This document shows positions 5,287 through 5,313 of a DNA stretch of 5,313 nt, one piece after another. The first letter of the stretch is position 1. Each line of letters opens with the position of its first letter. Source of the DNA: Candidatus Magasanikbacteria bacterium CG_4_10_14_0_8_um_filter_42_12 (lineage in GTDB: Bacteria; Patescibacteriota; Patescibacteriia; Magasanikbacterales; UBA922); NCBI GenBank assembly GCA_002784795.1, contig PFLZ01000106.1, forward strand, positions 2,147-7,459. The letters are read 5' to 3'. Made by a program: the position numbers and the translations under genes. The notes beneath the pieces were generated by a model. It saw nothing but the letters and a program-made list of their open reading frames with translations, did not search any database and had not been told where the DNA came from.

Positions 5287-5313
5287 ATGAGTAAGTATAT
5301 ACACAAAAGCCAC
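5287..5313 (+). CDS. Start of an IS200/IS605-type transposase (TnpA or RAYT), cut by window edge
   Basis: Only nine codons are visible, MSKYIHKSH. The YIHKSH (N) opening is one I recall from the N-terminus of IS200-like Y1 transposases in CPR genomes, where the next residues are typically NVS and a YH-containing strand. These enzymes are small HUH nucleases that cut single-stranded DNA at subterminal hairpins using one catalytic tyrosine, none of which is visible yet. Support comes from the hairpin and the leaderless-type promoter just upstream. With so few residues the assignment remains tentative. Confidence 0.55.

Larger units (their letters stand above)
5254..5313 (+). mobile_element. Probable left part of an IS200/IS605-like element
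   Basis: The segment consists of a GC-rich hairpin, a promoter and the first codons of a TnpA-like gene, which is the order at the left end of IS200/IS605-family elements, where subterminal hairpins replace inverted terminal repeats. The true left boundary and cleavage tetranucleotide cannot be fixed from here. A domesticated REP-associated transposase (RAYT) would look the same in so short a piece. Confidence 0.45.

Noticed and set aside
1..5313. Alternative genetic code (UGA as Gly)
   Set aside because: Conserved glycines are encoded by GGN in GyrA, Gmk and RluD, and TGA serves as a stop for the pseudouridine synthase and winged-helix genes.

Overview
The window looks like a piece of a Patescibacteria (Candidate Phyla Radiation) chromosome, probably from the Parcubacteria side. 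The evidence is the compact run of short housekeeping genes, the near absence of Shine-Dalgarno sites on the minus strand, the sequence flavour of GyrA, guanylate kinase and the metallo-beta-lactamase-fold protein, and an IS200-like transposase start of a kind I associate with these genomes. The assignment is by recollection of families, not by a search. Glycine is encoded by GGN and I saw no in-frame TGA in the genes I translated, so the recoded (UGA = Gly) CPR lineages are unlikely.

Layout. Positions 1-2647 hold three minus-strand genes: gyrA (N-terminal 458 residues, cut by the left edge), a single-pass membrane protein of unknown function ending 2 bases before gyrA, and a degenerate metallo-beta-lactamase-fold protein with a good TATAAT promoter. 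A 142-base divergent region (2648-2789) carries that promoter, a perfect 15-base palindrome on its start point, and the promoter and strong ribosome binding site of a plus-strand gene. That gene (2790-3083) is a small winged-helix DNA-binding protein, clearly richer in G+C than everything around it. A probably bidirectional terminator separates it from a second minus-strand block: a small GIY-YIG protein, an RluD-family pseudouridine synthase and guanylate kinase (gmk). At the right edge a plus-strand gene begins whose nine visible residues look like an IS200/IS605-type TnpA, preceded by a GC-rich hairpin and a near-leaderless promoter.

How it fits together. The housekeeping genes cover DNA topology (GyrA), nucleotide supply (Gmk) and rRNA modification (RluD family). 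The less ordinary part is the accessory layer: an isolated, compositionally foreign winged-helix regulator facing a palindromic operator candidate, and a cluster of imperfect palindromic repeats (4865-4884, 4908-4940, 5217-5237) that bracket the GIY-YIG gene and lie beside the transposase. A separate three-arm repeat that can form alternative hairpins lies between rluD and gmk. I see no CRISPR array, tRNA, rRNA or recognisable defence system, and no gene-free stretch longer than about 150 bases. No complete, previously undescribed system is evident.
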